Shown one piece after another: positions 47,362 to 60,087 of a DNA stretch of 64,000 bases (position 1 is the stretch's first letter; the number at the start of each line of letters is the position of its first letter). The position numbers and the translations under genes were made by a program. This stretch comes from Datisca glomerata (Eukaryota > Streptophyta > Magnoliopsida > Cucurbitales > Datiscaceae), in NCBI GenBank assembly GCA_003255025.1, contig QANY01005488.1:868001-932000 (forward strand), read 5' to 3'. The notes under the pieces were generated by a model. That model did no database searches, was not told where the DNA came from, and saw only the letters and a list, made by a program, of their open reading frames with translations.

Positions 47362-48410
47362 TCAAACGAAGTACTTCTTGACTGCATCAGAACTAACCGT
47401 GTGCGGTAAATCATCTCCATCCATATTTGTTAGCATTAGAGCTCCTCCCAAGAAAGCCTTATTGACAATGAAAGGTCCTTTATAATTTGGGGTCCACTTC
47501 CCCCGGTGATCCTTTTGATATGGGAGTATCTTTTTTAACACCAAGATCCCTTCTCGGACGGGGAAACATTTTTTTGTCATATGTGTGCATCATTTTTCTT
47601 TGATATAATTGCCCTCTACATAATACAGTCAATCTTTTTTTCTCGATGAAATTTAATTGCTCATATCGTGTTTGTACGCACTCTGCTTCTTCTAATTTCA
47701 CCTCCATTAAGACTCTGAGGGAGGGAATTTTCACCTCAATTGGAAGGACCGCTTCCATGCCATATACCAAAGAGAATGGAATTGCCCCAGTTGATGTTCG
47801 GACTGATGTGCGGTACTCATGCAGTGCAAATGGGAGCATCTCATGCCAATCTTTATAAACCTCCGCCATCTTCTCTATGATCTTTTTTATGTTCTTATTG
47901 GCTGCTTCCACTGCTCCGTTCATTTTCGGATGATAAGGAGATGAATTATGATGCTTAATTTTGAATTGCTCACATAATTCTTTCATCATCTTGTTATTTA
48001 AATTTGTCCCATTATCTATGATGATCCTTCCAGGCAGACCATAACGACAAATTATCTCCTTTTTAATAAACTTAACAACCGCACTTCTGGTTACACTCGA
48101 ATAAGAACTTGCCTCCACCCATTTGGTAAAATAATCTATAGAGACTAAAATAAAACGATGACTGTTAGAGGTGTTGGGTGTGATGGGACCAATGACGTCT
48201 ATGCCCCACATAGAGAACGGCCAAAGCGCGGCCATTACATGTAAAAGGGATGCGGGTACGTGAATTTTATCCGCATAAATTGACATTTATGACATTTTTT
48301 GGCGTACTTGATACAGTCAGATTCTAGAGTTAACTAATAATATCATGCTATCAAGATTTGTTCGGCCATCATATGTCCATTAGCATTAACTCCACAAATT
48401 CCTTCGTGAA
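47362..48410 (-). pseudogene. Ogre integrase
   Basis: The main frame (48286-47480, 268 codons) carries the core with all three acidic positions visible: WGIDVIGPITP, IIIDNGTNLNNKMM and HPKMNGAVEAANKNIKKIIE, then HEYRTSVRTSTGAIPFSLVY and GMEAVLPIEV. A frameshift near 47560 leads into the C-terminal block (KWTPNYKGPFIVNKAFLGGA, ending AVKKYFV) in another frame. The N-terminal zinc region near 48290-48410 has stops. D-D-E residues are retained although the ORF is broken. Confidence 0.92.
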
Positions 48411-48411
48411 C

Positions 48412-49158
48412 TTACTCTATGATTTGATTCGCTTCCTTTGTATCAACACATCTTAAGAGCACCATATCATGGTTTCTTTTGTAAAGTATTTCACCATTCA
48501 AAAAGAAACTCATGGACAATCTTTTAATAGTGCGTTTATCATTCTCAGAAGTTTTGGATGAATATTCTCCATTCTTTATATACTGCTTGATGTCGTAATA
48601 CCACAGTCTTGTGTCTGGCTCTTCTTCAATACTCATACAGTGAGCAGGAAAATCTCGCTTCTCAATTTTTATGGGTTGCACTTCTTCTTTAAAGTCTGCG
48701 GTGAACATGGATGCTAGAGTTGCCAGTGCATCTGTGATTTGATTATTCTCTCTGGATATATGGTCAAATGAGTTCACTTCAAAAGTTTGGCTTAGCTTAG
48801 ATACATGTTTGTTGTAAGGTACCAACTTAGAGTCTCTAGCTTCCCATTCTCCGTTTAGTTGTCGTATCACCAATAACGAATCTCCGTACACTCGAAGCTT
48901 CTTTATCTTCATATCATAAGCTGCTTGAATTCCCATGGAATTTGCCTCATATTCTTTCACATTGTTTGTGAAGCCAAAGCATAGTTTTGCCGTGAATGGG
49001 AACAACTTTCCCTCGAGAGATATGAGAATTTCCCCAATTCCATGTCCTATATCATTAGACGCACCATCAAATAACATTGTCCACAATTCTGGATCCATAG
49101 ATTCTCCTTCATATTTTAATATGACTGATATGTTCTCATCAGAAAAATCAAACTTCAT
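48412..49158 (-). pseudogene. Ogre second (archaeal-like) RNase H
   Basis: The second RNase H domain is a mark of the Tat lineage. It reads LWTMLFDGASNDIGHGIG (first Asp), NNVKEYEANSMGIQAA (Glu), LRVYGDSLLVIRQLNGEW (Asp) and ENNQITDALATLAS (final Asp), so catalytic residues look intact over a 248-codon open frame. It lies directly downstream of the RT-linked RNase H and upstream of integrase. Confidence 0.92.
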
Positions 49159-49170
49159 AGGCTCATAATT

Positions 49171-50460
49171 TTACACTGGTTTATCTGCAAGATAATCAGC
49201 AATTACACTTCCTTTTATTGATTTTCTCGTGACATAAACAATATCATATTCGGTGAGCAACATTTGCCATTTAGCAATTCGCCCAGAAAGTGATGAATTT
49301 TTAAAGATATATTTGATTGGATCCATCTTTGAAATTAACCAAGTGGTGTGGTATAACATGTACTGTCTAAGCCGATGAGCAACCCAGGCTAATGCACAAC
49401 ATGTTTTCTCCAACATCGAATAATTAGCCTCATAATTTGTGAACCTTTTGCTTAAATAGTATATTGCTTGTTCTTTCCTTCCAGAGGCGTCATGTTGACC
49501 AAGTACGCAACCCATGGATTTTCCTGTCACTGTAAGATACAAAATGAGTGGACGCCCTGGAGTTGGAGGAACAAGTATAGGAGGATTTTGCAAGTATTGC
49601 TTGATCTTCTCAAAAGAAATTTGACAATTATCAATCCATCCTTCTGTATCACTTTTGCGGAGAAATTTAAAGATAGGTTCACAAGTTGCAGTCAGCTGTG
49701 AGATGAACAAGGCTATGTAATTTAATCTCCCCAAGAAACCTCTAACTTCCTTTTGATTTTGAGGTGGCGGCATATCAATGATGGCTCGAACCTTGTCAGG
49801 GTCAAATTTTATTCCTTCCTTGCTCACAACAAAACCAAGTAGTTTCCCTGAAGACGTTGCGAATGTACACTTTGTCGGGTTAAGCTTTAACTAAAACTTT
49901 CAAAACCGTCCAAATAGTTTTCGCAGAGTAACCGTATGATCTTCCCCTTGACGAGATTTTGGCAATCATATCATCAACGTACACTTCGATTTCTTTATGC
50001 ATCATATCATGAAAAAGTGTTACCATTGCCCGCTGGTAAGTCGCCCATGCATTCTTCAGACCAAATGGCATGACCTTATAACAAAATGCACCCCAAAGTT
50101 ATAAAAGTCATCTTTTCACGGTCTTCAGGAGCCATTTTGTTTTGGTTATACCCTGAAAAACCATCCATGAAAGAGAAGGTTGAATGTCCTGCGGTGTTAT
50201 CTACTAAGACATCGATATGGGGTAATGAAAAATTATCCTTGGGGCTTGCCCGATTTAAGTTTCTATAATCGACGCACACCCTTACTTTCCCATTTTTCTT
50301 CACTACTGGGACTATGTTAGCAACCCATTCAGGGTATTTTGCTACTTCTAGAAAACCGGCATCTACTTGCTCTTTAACTTCTTCTTTGGTCTGTACCAGA
50401 ATGTCTGGTTTCATTTTCCGTAACTTTTATCGCACTGATTTACTTTCAGGCATAAGTGGA
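49171..50460 (-). pseudogene. Ogre reverse transcriptase and RT-linked RNase H
   Basis: Minus-strand order: VKKNGKVRVCVDYRNLNRAS, FSFMDGFSGYNQ; MPFGLKNAWATYQRAM; the active-site box YVDDMIAK; then FDPDKVRAIIDMPPP, RGFLGRLNYIALFISQLT and the RNase H part GKSMGCVLGQHDASGRKEQA, YYLSKRFTNYEANYSMLEKT. The frame shifts around 50075 and 49890. Motifs are well preserved, so it is younger than the Tat fragment at 16.3-20.1 kb, but not intact. Confidence 0.93.
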
Positions 50461-51450
50461 AAATGATGAACCATGATATCAGTGTCTAGACCTGGCATAT
50501 CTTGGTAAGACCATGCAAAGACGACAATATACTCTTTGAGGAAGTCAATTAATTCTCGGCGGCCTTGGTTTGTCATAGAAGTGCCGATTTGGACCTCTTT
50601 CGTCTCTCTCTCCTATCCCAAATTTATTACCTCCGTTAAATCTTGATATGGTTGTATTTTTTCATCCTCCTCTACCATTCTTAACATTTCCGAAGATGGT
50701 TCGAAATTATCCACGTCACTTTCATCTGACTCTACGTTAAGAATGGGATTCTCAAAGTTATTGCTTATGCTCTTGTTTTCAAGATCACCGTTCTTGAACC
50801 TAAATCGTATTATTGGATGAAAAGAAGTAGAGAAAAATAAATAAATAAACAATGCATGAGTATGAACAACATTTCAGAAATGGAAAAAGTAGACATATAA
50901 GGAAGAACAAAAAGAACTGGAATTATATTTATCATTAGCAAAAGGAGACGAAACAAGTTTTTAGATTTTCATTCAAAAAGATGACATGAAATAGACGAGA
51001 ACATAAGCCCATAACAATGAAATTCCTAAGGCATTGGGTAGAATCATTAGAATTTTGGCATGAACACATTACTCTTGAAAATTCTCGAGAAGCACTGGTA
51101 GCTCGGTGACGTTCCAATTGTTAAGTTCATGATCTGAATCGTATCGAGAAACCAAGTCCTCTGTACTTGAACTTGATGATTTTCCCAAGATTGCGAATAT
51201 TGAAAGCTTGTCGATATCATCTTCAAGGTTGTACTGCTCTACTATAACCGGTTCTTTGAATGAAATTCCCCCACTTCTAAAGGATTTAGAAATATGGAGT
51301 ATGATCGTCATTTCCATATCTAATTCCCTATTTTCGGGCCTAGCAATCTTCTTTTCTTTCTTTTGAGCTTCCACTCTCCTTCTATTAGCCTTGGTCAGTC
51401 TATATCCAAGCCCAAACCTTTGTTCATTCTTATCCCACTCGATTAACTTA
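50461..51450 (-). pseudogene. Ogre protease-RT spacer region
   Basis: Fragmentary frames without catalytic motifs, e.g. NVESDESDVDNFEPSSEMLR at 50613-50852 and KIARPENRELDMEMTIILHI at 51069-51374. They occupy the usual position of the long spacer between protease and RT in Ogre elements, which often carries an intron. I cannot place splice sites with confidence. Confidence 0.6.
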
Positions 51451-52405
51451 TTTATGCCATGATGCTCACCCCCGAGTCCTTTGCCTGGCTTGTATCCCCT
51501 TTTATCATCAACTTTTCCACCATCTGAGATGCTTTTGATAAGCTTGATGTTGGAGTGAGTTTCCCACTAAACCCTAAACCCAACAAATGTAGTGTTCGCA
51601 ATCTCAAATGATCGAAATGAGTACTCCAATGCTTCTTCTGCCGTCTCAACATACGGCATGGTAGTCGGCTTAGATACCAGTAAATCTTCTTCCCCATATA
51701 TACAAATGAGTTTATGATCTATTATAAATTTCAGCTTCTGATGTAATGAAGATGGTACTGCCCCGGCAGAGTGAATCCATGGTCGACCTAAAGGAAAACT
51801 GTATGCTGGATTTATGTCCATCACTTGGAAAATAATATTGAATAGGCATGGCCCGATTCAAATTTGTATCTCTATGTCTCCGACTACTTCTCTTCGGGTA
51901 TCGTCAAATGCGCTTACTATCATCATGCTCGGTCGCATATGTGTTGCGTCCACAGGGAGCTTTGCTAGTGTGGATCTTGGCATTACATTTAGAGATGAAT
52001 CATTATCAATCAATACTTTTGCGATAACATAATCCTCACATTTCACGGATATATGTAGACTTTAGTGTGTCCGGTACCAACGGCAGGGATTTCATCATCT
52101 GTGAAAGTGATAAAATTTGGTGCGGTAATATTTTTCACAATTCCACTCAACTTCTCCACCGTAATGTCATGACAGACATATGCCTTATTCAAAACCTTCA
52201 ATAATGCTTGGCAATGTGGTTCAGAATTCAGAAATAATGACAGTAAAGATATGCTAGCAGGTAAGCGATTAAGTTGTTTTATCACCTTATACTCTCTTTG
52301 CTTGATGAGCTTCAAAAATTCACATACTTCTTCTTCAGACACTGCTATTTCTTTCTCCGTACCTCTTATTATATCTGGGTCTATCACCTGGCCGCCATGC
52401 ATTTC
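51451..52405 (-). pseudogene. Ogre aspartic protease
   Basis: Reads KVLIDNDSSLNVMPRSTLAK at 51858-52046, then MRPSMMIVSAFDDTRREVVG, and MMDINPAYSFPLGRPWIHSA at 51567-51824. The active-site triad is Asn-Gly type (DNG) in most Tat elements as I recall; here the Gly is Asp (DND), a probable inactivating change. Upstream frames at 52043-52402 include SLLSLFLNSEPHCQALLKVL, a normal PR-flanking block. Confidence 0.85.
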
Positions 52406-54490
52406 TCCTTAGAATTCATGACCATTGCCGCCTGCTTTGGCCTTCCCTTTCCTTTGTCTTTCAAACTCATCCCTTTTATCCGTTTTCAAAACTTCTGGCT
52501 TGTAACATCTGCCACTTCTCGTCATCCCACCTACTCCCAAAATATTAGTTATGGGGAGATCGAGGTCAGACAGATTTAGCTCTTGAGTTTTGTCGTTACC
52601 GCTTGTAATAACCTCATATCCGTACGTCCATGGTACTACTCTTGAATCTTTGTAAGTGAACGCACCCGGTATTTGAATGGTGATAGGCATCAGAGCATAA
52701 GACGTAGTGGTGTGAGTTGACTTTTTCTCGTAATGTATTGTGAGAGGTTTTGGGATATATGATGACATTTCAACATTAACTTCAGATGATTCATTAGTTA
52801 TCATGAGGACTAAAGAGTTATCTTCCTGATATTACCTTTCTCCTTTATGACTCATTGTAAGTATCTTTGCATCCAACAACTTTTTCACTTCCATTTTAAA
52901 ATCAGCACATTCCTCAATCGTATGCCCCGTCATATTCTTATGAAACAAACAATCGAAGTCATGCATATGCTCCCTAGAAAACACCCTCATCCTCTGAGTG
53001 TGTTGGGTAGGTGTACCCTGCTCTAGAAAGAAGATGGAAAAGTGTTTCCATTGACGTGCTCACATCTTCCACGTCCCTCTTTCCATATGAAAAATATTCC
53101 TCAATTGCATTTACGGCAGGATTCCCATGATTTGGTAGAGGGTTGGAATTGATATATGGACTCCCATTAGCCTTTTTGAAATTCAACCATCCAGCCTTAA
53201 TTAGTGCTTGTACTCTACTTTTTAATATCGTGGAATTCTCAGTCCAATGTCCCACTTCCCCAGCATGATAATCACAGCGAGCAGTCAGATCATACCACCT
53301 TGGGTATGGTGGTTGTAGAGGTTCATAAGGAATTGAAACCAATTGATTATTCCGTATCAATTGAGGTAAGAGTTCTGTATATGACATGAGGATTGGATCA
53401 TATTGGATAAAACATTGATTATTTCTATTTCTCCTCAAAGGCTGATCAACCTGACCAACGTTTTGCTGGTGAGCCGGTGGTCTGAAACCCAGTCTCGGGT
53501 TGTTTTGAAATGCTGATTGTTGAGAGTGATAATTGTACGGAATTCGTGAGGTATTTGCCACATATAATGTAACAGATATGGGCCCCTCACTATACTTTGG
53601 AAATCCTGATCCCGGGTTCACAGCTTGTGATGGGTACCCAGAATTGATCATCTGTACATCCCCTTCTTTTCGCTTCAATGAAGGCCCTTTTTTTACTGAT
53701 GATGTATCTGATACGATTTCCAAAATTCTTCCATTCTTTATCCTGTACTCAATCCTTTCACCGATCACTATGATGTTAGAGAAGTTGTTTGAAGCGTTTC
53801 CAATCATCCTGTCATAGAATAGAGGTCTCAAGGTGTTAATAAACATTTCAGCCATCTCCTTGTCTGGCAATGGGGGGTGTACCTGAGCAGCTAATTCCCT
53901 CTACCTTTGTGCATATTATTTAAAGCCTTCTGTGGGCTTTTTCTCCATCCTTTGTAAGTCCAAACGATCAGGGGCTATGTCTATGTTGTACTTATATTGT
54001 CTTAAAAAGCATCTGCTAGGTCTTTTCACCTTTGAATATGTTGGTTATCCAATTGGATATATCAACGAGATGCGGCCCCCATTAGGCTATCTTGAAATAA
54101 ATGAATCAGCAGCTTATCATCATTTGCACAAGCGACCATTTTTCTGCAGTACATAATAAGGTGGCTTCTGGGGCACGTACTACCATCATATTTTTCAAAC
54201 TCAGGTAGTTTGAATTTATGTGGGATGTTCACATAAGGGACCAAACATAATTGAGTTGCATCAATGACACCGTATACATCAGATCCTTCAATAGCACGTA
54301 ATCTCAAGCTTTCTCTACTAATTGATTTTGTGATGATTGAGCCCCTTGTAGAGTTTCAAAATAGGCCTTTCCCTTACTTGCGGCGAGGAGTTCGAGGACT
54401 TTAGCCATTTGCTCTTTTAGCTCCCTGATCTCTTCCATCATTTCCTCTCGCGTTGCTCTCTTTCTTGCTCGTCCATGATCCTAACTTGAG
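52406..54490 (-). pseudogene. Ogre gag
   Basis: The start is near 54487 (MDEQEREQRER, then a frameshift into EEIRELKEQMAKVLELLAAS, a short coiled-coil). Next come VPYVNIPHKFKLPEFEKYDG and RSHLIMYCRKMVACANDDK (54062-54307), a stretch with stops, then 53870-52974 with MAEMFINTLRPLFYDRMIG and the terminal knuckle-like CDYHAGEVGHWTENSTILKS followed by VQALIKAGWL. The last part at 52804-52409 has VTSGNDKTQELNLSDLDLPI-like sequence leading to protease. Confidence 0.9.
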
Positions 54491-54976
54491 CTCGAGTTCG
54501 ATAGGGATGTCGAAGTTGTCGGGCTATCTTTGGAAAATTTCTTTAGAATAAATAAAAATAAAGCAATGAGATGTAGATTTTTGCTAATAAAAAGAAGAAA
54601 TAATGAGAGTAAATTTATGCATGAGAAATGATATTGCGCAAAGTGAAAGTGCTAAAGTGATCAATTTCATTCAATTAGTAGAGCCATCCACTACATTTAA
54701 GTAGGTAGAAGTCAATTACATTACTTCATAATATGAGTTCATATAAAACGACCAAAATGACCCAAATCCCGGTTGACTTCTTCAAAAAACTTACACAAGT
54801 TCTCCCCATTAGGATGGATGGGCAAGACATTTCTCTTTAAAAATGAAGCTTATTCTGCCAAATTGCCCGCTCTCAGAGCCATGCCTTTAAGCCATTCCAC
54901 AGCCTACCCAGATCATTGTCGAATCGAGTTGTACTCTTGTTGTAGCAACTGATAATCATACCTCAGTATATCGACA

Positions 54977-56831
54977 TTAGCATCTAACTTGGTGCTCAAG
55001 GCTTAGGATGACTTTCAATAATTCCTCAGAATCATTTGTTGACTCAATCTTCTTAACTTTCTGATTCTCTAAATCAACCTGCAAATTATCAACGATTCGT
55101 TGTAATGCATCATATTGTTCTTCTAACTCGATGATGTACACATTTTTCTTATCAACAGTTCCCTTCACCTCTTCTAGAATTTCTCGTACCAATTTATTTT
55201 TCCTCTCTAACTTCACGATTTGATCTTCTTATTCGTAGATTACCCCTAACAAGTTCTCATTGTCTTCCGCCACCTTTATAATTCTGTTGCTCAATTGGCG
55301 AGTGTCAGTTCCCAACTCTGAGTTTTTTCGCTTCAGATATGCCTGATACTCAACCTTATTTCTCAACTCTTTGAGTCATTCTTCAGCTTCGATTCAGTGT
55401 TTCTCAGACAAATTCGCCTCGACTGCTAGTCATCTGTTTTCTTCCAAGAGGACTAGAACTTTTTGCCGCTCCTCATATAGCTCATCTTGCTTCTCATTTT
55501 TAGCAATATTTTGATGAACTTCCAGTGATTTGGCTGATGGTACATCCTCAACTGGTAAGGAAATAATTACTTTGTTTCTACTCTCAAGCCATGCTTCATA
55601 CTCCTTTGTGCAGTTCATGTGATTCTTCTCATTTCACATCCTTCTTGTTATTTTCCAAGCTCCAATCAGCTGCTGCAGTTTTTGTTCAATTTCTTGAGAA
55701 TCATAACTAACTTAAATATCCTTCAATGCATGCATGGTGGGGACAAACTGTCTCATGTATAATTGACGGAGTACCATTAACGGAGCATAACTAGTACAAC
55801 CCCATGGTCCCGGGAGTGGAACCCATTGAAAATCACCACATCTGTAGATCATTTGTGTTAACAACATCCAATGGGTTTTCCAAATAACATCCTCATCTTT
55901 CAACTTGGATAGGTATGAGAGCCAAGCCCCTTTTGTGGGAAACTGGAGATTCCATTTGGCTATTCCAAATTCTGCAATAGGGATCCTCGTCTTCATCCAT
56001 GAACTTGAGAACTTAACTTGAGGATATTTGAAATCTAGCGGACATCTTAGATGGCTGAGAATCTAAATACACAAAAGAGTTGAAGAGCCGATGAACTTTC
56101 CTTTTCCAGACACTCGGATGTGATTCAAAGAACGGATAGTCTCAGCGAGAATGGAGATAACAGGGTTAACACCATGTTCGACTTGAAGGAACATTTTTAT
56201 CTCTTTATCATCCATATAACCTTGGATGATTGGAAATAACACAGTGCCATAAATACACAGAGCATAAAGAGTCATGCCCTTATCCTCCTTCAAGAAATTT
56301 TGGGTGAGATCTAGGAGGTAATCTAACGGCACACACTCATTTCCCCCTTTAATTTTCAACCTTTCTCAATCTCAGACGCATGGACAGTACCCAAGAGCTT
56401 AGACAAAGCTCTCTTCAACGTGAGCTTTTTGTCATAGTTATAAACTTTGTCTGCATTTTGTAACGGGCATTCAATAGTGCTTGATATTCTTCAATTGTGG
56501 GAGTAAGATCGATTATTCTGAAGGTGAAACATCTATAATGAGGGTTCCAGAAATGCATTAAAGCTTCAAGGACGGGAACGTTGACTACAATATACAACAG
56601 ATAAGCTATGTGACCATATTTTCCGACAAACAAACTTTTCTGCTTTGGTGAAAAATTATTCCATATCTTCTTCAACCTCTCCAAGTCAATGCGTAAGAAC
56701 TCCATCTTAGTGATTGATGGTAGAAGAACAACGTCTTCCTTTTTCAGACAATCTCCTTTATGTTTCTGCGACTCCTCTGACCATTGGGCTACCGAAACTT
56801 GATCTTCTATCATACTCGAAGTGGGAGTCAT
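54977..56831 (-). pseudogene. Ogre extra ORF1 (DUF7745-like plus coiled coil)
   Basis: Upstream of gag, in the position of the lineage-specific ORF1. It starts at 56831 and reads ITKMEFLRIDLERLKKIWNN, KSLFVGKYGHIAYLLYIVVN, LMHFWNPHYRCFTF and DLTPTIEEYQALLNARYKMQ. It continues in shifted frames with MTLYALCIYGTVLFPIIQGY, WNLQFPTKGAWLSYLSKL and WVPLPGPWGCTSYAPLMVL, and ends in a Glu/Lys-rich coiled-coil part (KNVYIIELEEQYDALQRIVD). Several stops interrupt it. I place it in the plant DUF7745 family from memory; its function is not known to me. Confidence 0.8.
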
Positions 56832-57456
56832 GGTCTCTAAAATATGAATGAATTGAATACTTCTTTACAATCCCTATTACGCAGCATGATGCATGTATGA
56901 AAAATACAAAGATGAAGTTAGAAGTGAAAGAATGAAGAAAAGACATGTTTAAGTGACACAAGACATATATACATGCACAAAATTGATCATGATATCATAT
57001 TTCAGCAGAAATCTAATGTTGGTCATGAGGTAGGCTCTAAAAACATTATACATGTTTGATTGGGCTCTAAAAATCTCTTAAAAGCTCCCAGGTTTTCCAC
57101 ACTATTATCTAAACAGAGTAACAGGGGCCCCTCAAATGGTATCCCGAAATGGTCAATCTGAGTGAGAATTTTCGTGAGCCTGCACAGGAACCGTAGTTCC
57201 ATGAAAGCATTCCACTACTCATTCTCGCTAATCCTAAAGGGAAAGCCCGGGTATAGGGCTATTGTATATGTGTGAAAGTAGAAATTATGTAAAGAAATAT
57301 ACTTCGTAAAAAAAACTTATGTACAACTACAGTCACGAATTAGAAAAAAAAATAATAAATCATATAAACAAACCAAGAAGCAATGCAAAAGGATAGCATA
57401 CGATGAAATTTTGGCTTGACTCTCTATTGATCTAAATATGGTTAGACGAATTGTTT
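56832..57456 (-). other. Ogre 5' untranslated leader
   Basis: Between the primer site and ORF1. No domain is visible; a short frame at 56758-56961 overlaps the start of ORF1 and is not convincing. Confidence 0.6.
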
Positions 57457-57475
57457 GTCCGCAGTAGAGTCGCCA
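57457..57475 (-). promoter_or_regulatory. Ogre primer binding site, tRNA-Arg type
   Basis: On the minus strand TGGCGACTCTACTGCGGAC lies three bases inside the LTR end. It closely resembles the tRNA-Arg primer site reported for Ogre elements, with minor differences, and fixes the 5' LTR boundary at 57479. Confidence 0.85.
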
Positions 57476-57478
57476 AGT

Positions 57479-58423
57479 TGTCGCAACGTGCGCGCAACGC
57501 GGAGCGGCGATTAAAAAATTATTTTTTGAAGGAAAAAAAAATTTGTAGTCGCCACCAATCATTTTAGGGTGTGATTGGTCACCCAATTTTAAGATAAAAA
57601 TTTTGGTCTACGAAAACTCAAAGTTGGTTCAGGAGTTGTTTATGTGTGGGGAAGGTATTAGCACTCCCACAACACCCATTATAAAATGGTTAGTAAATTT
57701 AATCAAATGCTATCCAATTTTTAATTTTAAGGTAAAGGTTAAAGAGATTCATTTTTGAATGTCCCATTTGATGCATTTTGTATCATAAAAATGAACAAAA
57801 TAAATTACTTTTAATGGGTGGTTAAAGAGCATTGAAAAAATATTTTTTGTATTCTTATATCCTTTTAAATCAAAGTATCATTAGAGTTATTCTCGGTATC
57901 CCAAGAATGACTCGTCACCTCAGTAGTTCGAGAAGTTTGTTATCCCAAAAATCTCAAAGTCTAACGTCGGATTTTGTTTAGTGAAAACTAAATAAAGAAA
58001 TTTACAAAAATTTAAATCAAATTGTTATGGTTTAATTTACGAGCGTCAATTTTGATGATAAAAGAATAAAATAATAATTACATACAACCGTGACATATGA
58101 AAATAATACATAAATAAATAAGAAGAGATAACAACTAAAAAAAATAATGTAAATGAATGTTAGAGATGATAAATATGTATGATAAATTTTAAAAAAAATA
58201 TGTATGATAAATTTTAAAAAAAATATGCATGACAAAAATAATGAAACAAACGTGAAATAATTAAAAATAAAGATAAAAATAAATTACAACAAATTAATAA
58301 TATCTACTAAAAATAGAAAAAATAAACAAACATAAAAACAAAAAAATATGTATAAACAACAAAAACGAAAAAAACAAAAAAAAATAAAGTAAAAAAAATT
58401 TGCAGAGGGTGATGTCACCCTCT

Positions 58424-58454
<31 letters not shown>

Positions 58455-60087
58455 GTTTAGTAAATAAATTGATAATAAAGTTTTTATGCGTAAAATAAAT
58501 TAATCTATGAAGAAAAATGCTTAATTTCATACATGATTATGTATTTTTTACTACATGGTCTATTAATTACCATTTTTATTTCTTCACTCAATAATAATCA
58601 AATAGCAAAATAATGATTATGAATGCTAATTAATTTAAACAAGTGTCACTAAAAATAAATAAATTATTTTGTTTGGGATATAAATATACCATTTTTATTT
58701 TTGGATTACTTACTTCACTAATTACCATTTTTCCTTTCTTCCTTCATTCCTAGGAATGATCATGGAGGGTAACTAGATTAAACAAGTGTCACTAGAGAAA
58801 ATCCATAAAACTTTCAAAATAAAATAATTTTTGTTTGGGATATAAATATACCATTTTTTTATTTGACTATTTAGTTCACTAATTACCATTTTCCTTTCTT
58901 CCTTCATTGCTAGGAATGATCATGGATGGTAACTAGTTTAAACAAGTGTCACTAAAGAAAATCCATAAAACTTTCAAAATAAAATAATTTTTGTTTGGGA
59001 TTCATTTTTTTATTGGACTACTTAGTTATTAACATTTTTCCCTTCTTCCTTCATTGCTAGGAATGATCATGGATGGTAACTAGTTTAAACAAGTGTCACT
59101 AAATAAAATCCATAAAACTTCCAAAATAAAATAATTTTTATTTGGGATATAAATATACCATTTTTTATTGGACTACTTAGTTCACTAATTACCATTTTCC
59201 TTTCTTCTTTCATTGCTAGGAATGATCATGGATGATAACTAGTTTAAACAAGTGTCACAAAAAGTGATGGTCAAAAAATTAAAAAGAAAAGAAGAGAAGA
59301 TTTGTAAGAACATAAAAAAAAATCAAAGGCTTAAGATATTTGCATAATCTTGTATATAAGTTTCACCCTCTATTTTATGCATTTTTATGTATGAGAAATT
59401 ATCATAAGAGATCTTTTCATCAAATGTACACTTTCAACCCATTAAATGATTGATTCACATTAAGTTAATTTTACAGCCCTCAAAATTTTATCCTCATTCT
59501 CATTGATTGAGTTGATGACAAAAAAAAAATCTCATCATCAAACTTGTAGAGAGATAAACAATATATGAAAGCAAAATTTAAGATTAAAAGTAGAAGAAAT
59601 GATAAAGAATGAGCAAACAAACCTATAGAAACAAATGAATATCAAATCCATGAGTATGAAAAAGAGATATGATTAATTAGAATGAAAAAAATATATTTTA
59701 AGTTAATATGTAAGAGATTTTAACTACTTTAATAAAAAAGAAAATGAGAAAATGGAAGATGAATAGAAATGAAAACTTACATTTTTTCTCTTTTTCACTA
59801 TTTTCTCAAAACCTCTCTTTCTCTCTCTAAAATCTCTTCTCTTCCTCACTCTCCCCAAATCTCTCCTTTCAAGTGAAGACTTCCCCTCTATTTATAGGCA
59901 AAATTAAGGTTTGCCTTTTTTTACTTTTAGTCTTTTTTTGCTCACTTTTTACTTTTTAGTCCTTGGACCACTTTTCTTATTTTTTGGACTAGTTTTCAAA
60001 TTATACATAGTCTTAGACTATTATATGAGCCAAAATATAAAATATGTATATTTAATGTATTAGACCGGATAAAATATGATATCTAAA
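57479..60087 (-). mobile_element. Ogre 5' LTR (full length, ~2.6 kb)
   Basis: The inner end (minus-strand 3' end) is GTTGCGACA at 57479, next to the primer site. The outer end at 60087 matches the start of the 3' LTR at 45602. The region 58409-60087 aligns with 44047-45602; 57479-58408 has no second copy because the 3' LTR is truncated. It contains a TA microsatellite at about 58424-58451 and four ~160-bp tandem units. Confidence 0.88.
58671..59265 (-). repeat. ~160-bp tandem repeats in the Ogre 5' LTR (four units)
   Basis: Units begin at about 58671, 58833, 58993 and 59141 with a GTTTGGGAT-type sequence. The third has a short deletion after GGGAT. A more diverged leading unit lies at about 58570. 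Unit number differs from the 3' LTR by one. Confidence 0.88.

Noticed and set aside
58032..58235. 67-aa Phe/Tyr/Ile-rich minus-strand frame
   Set aside because: It lies in the AT-rich part of the Ogre LTR; the composition explains the hydrophobicity.
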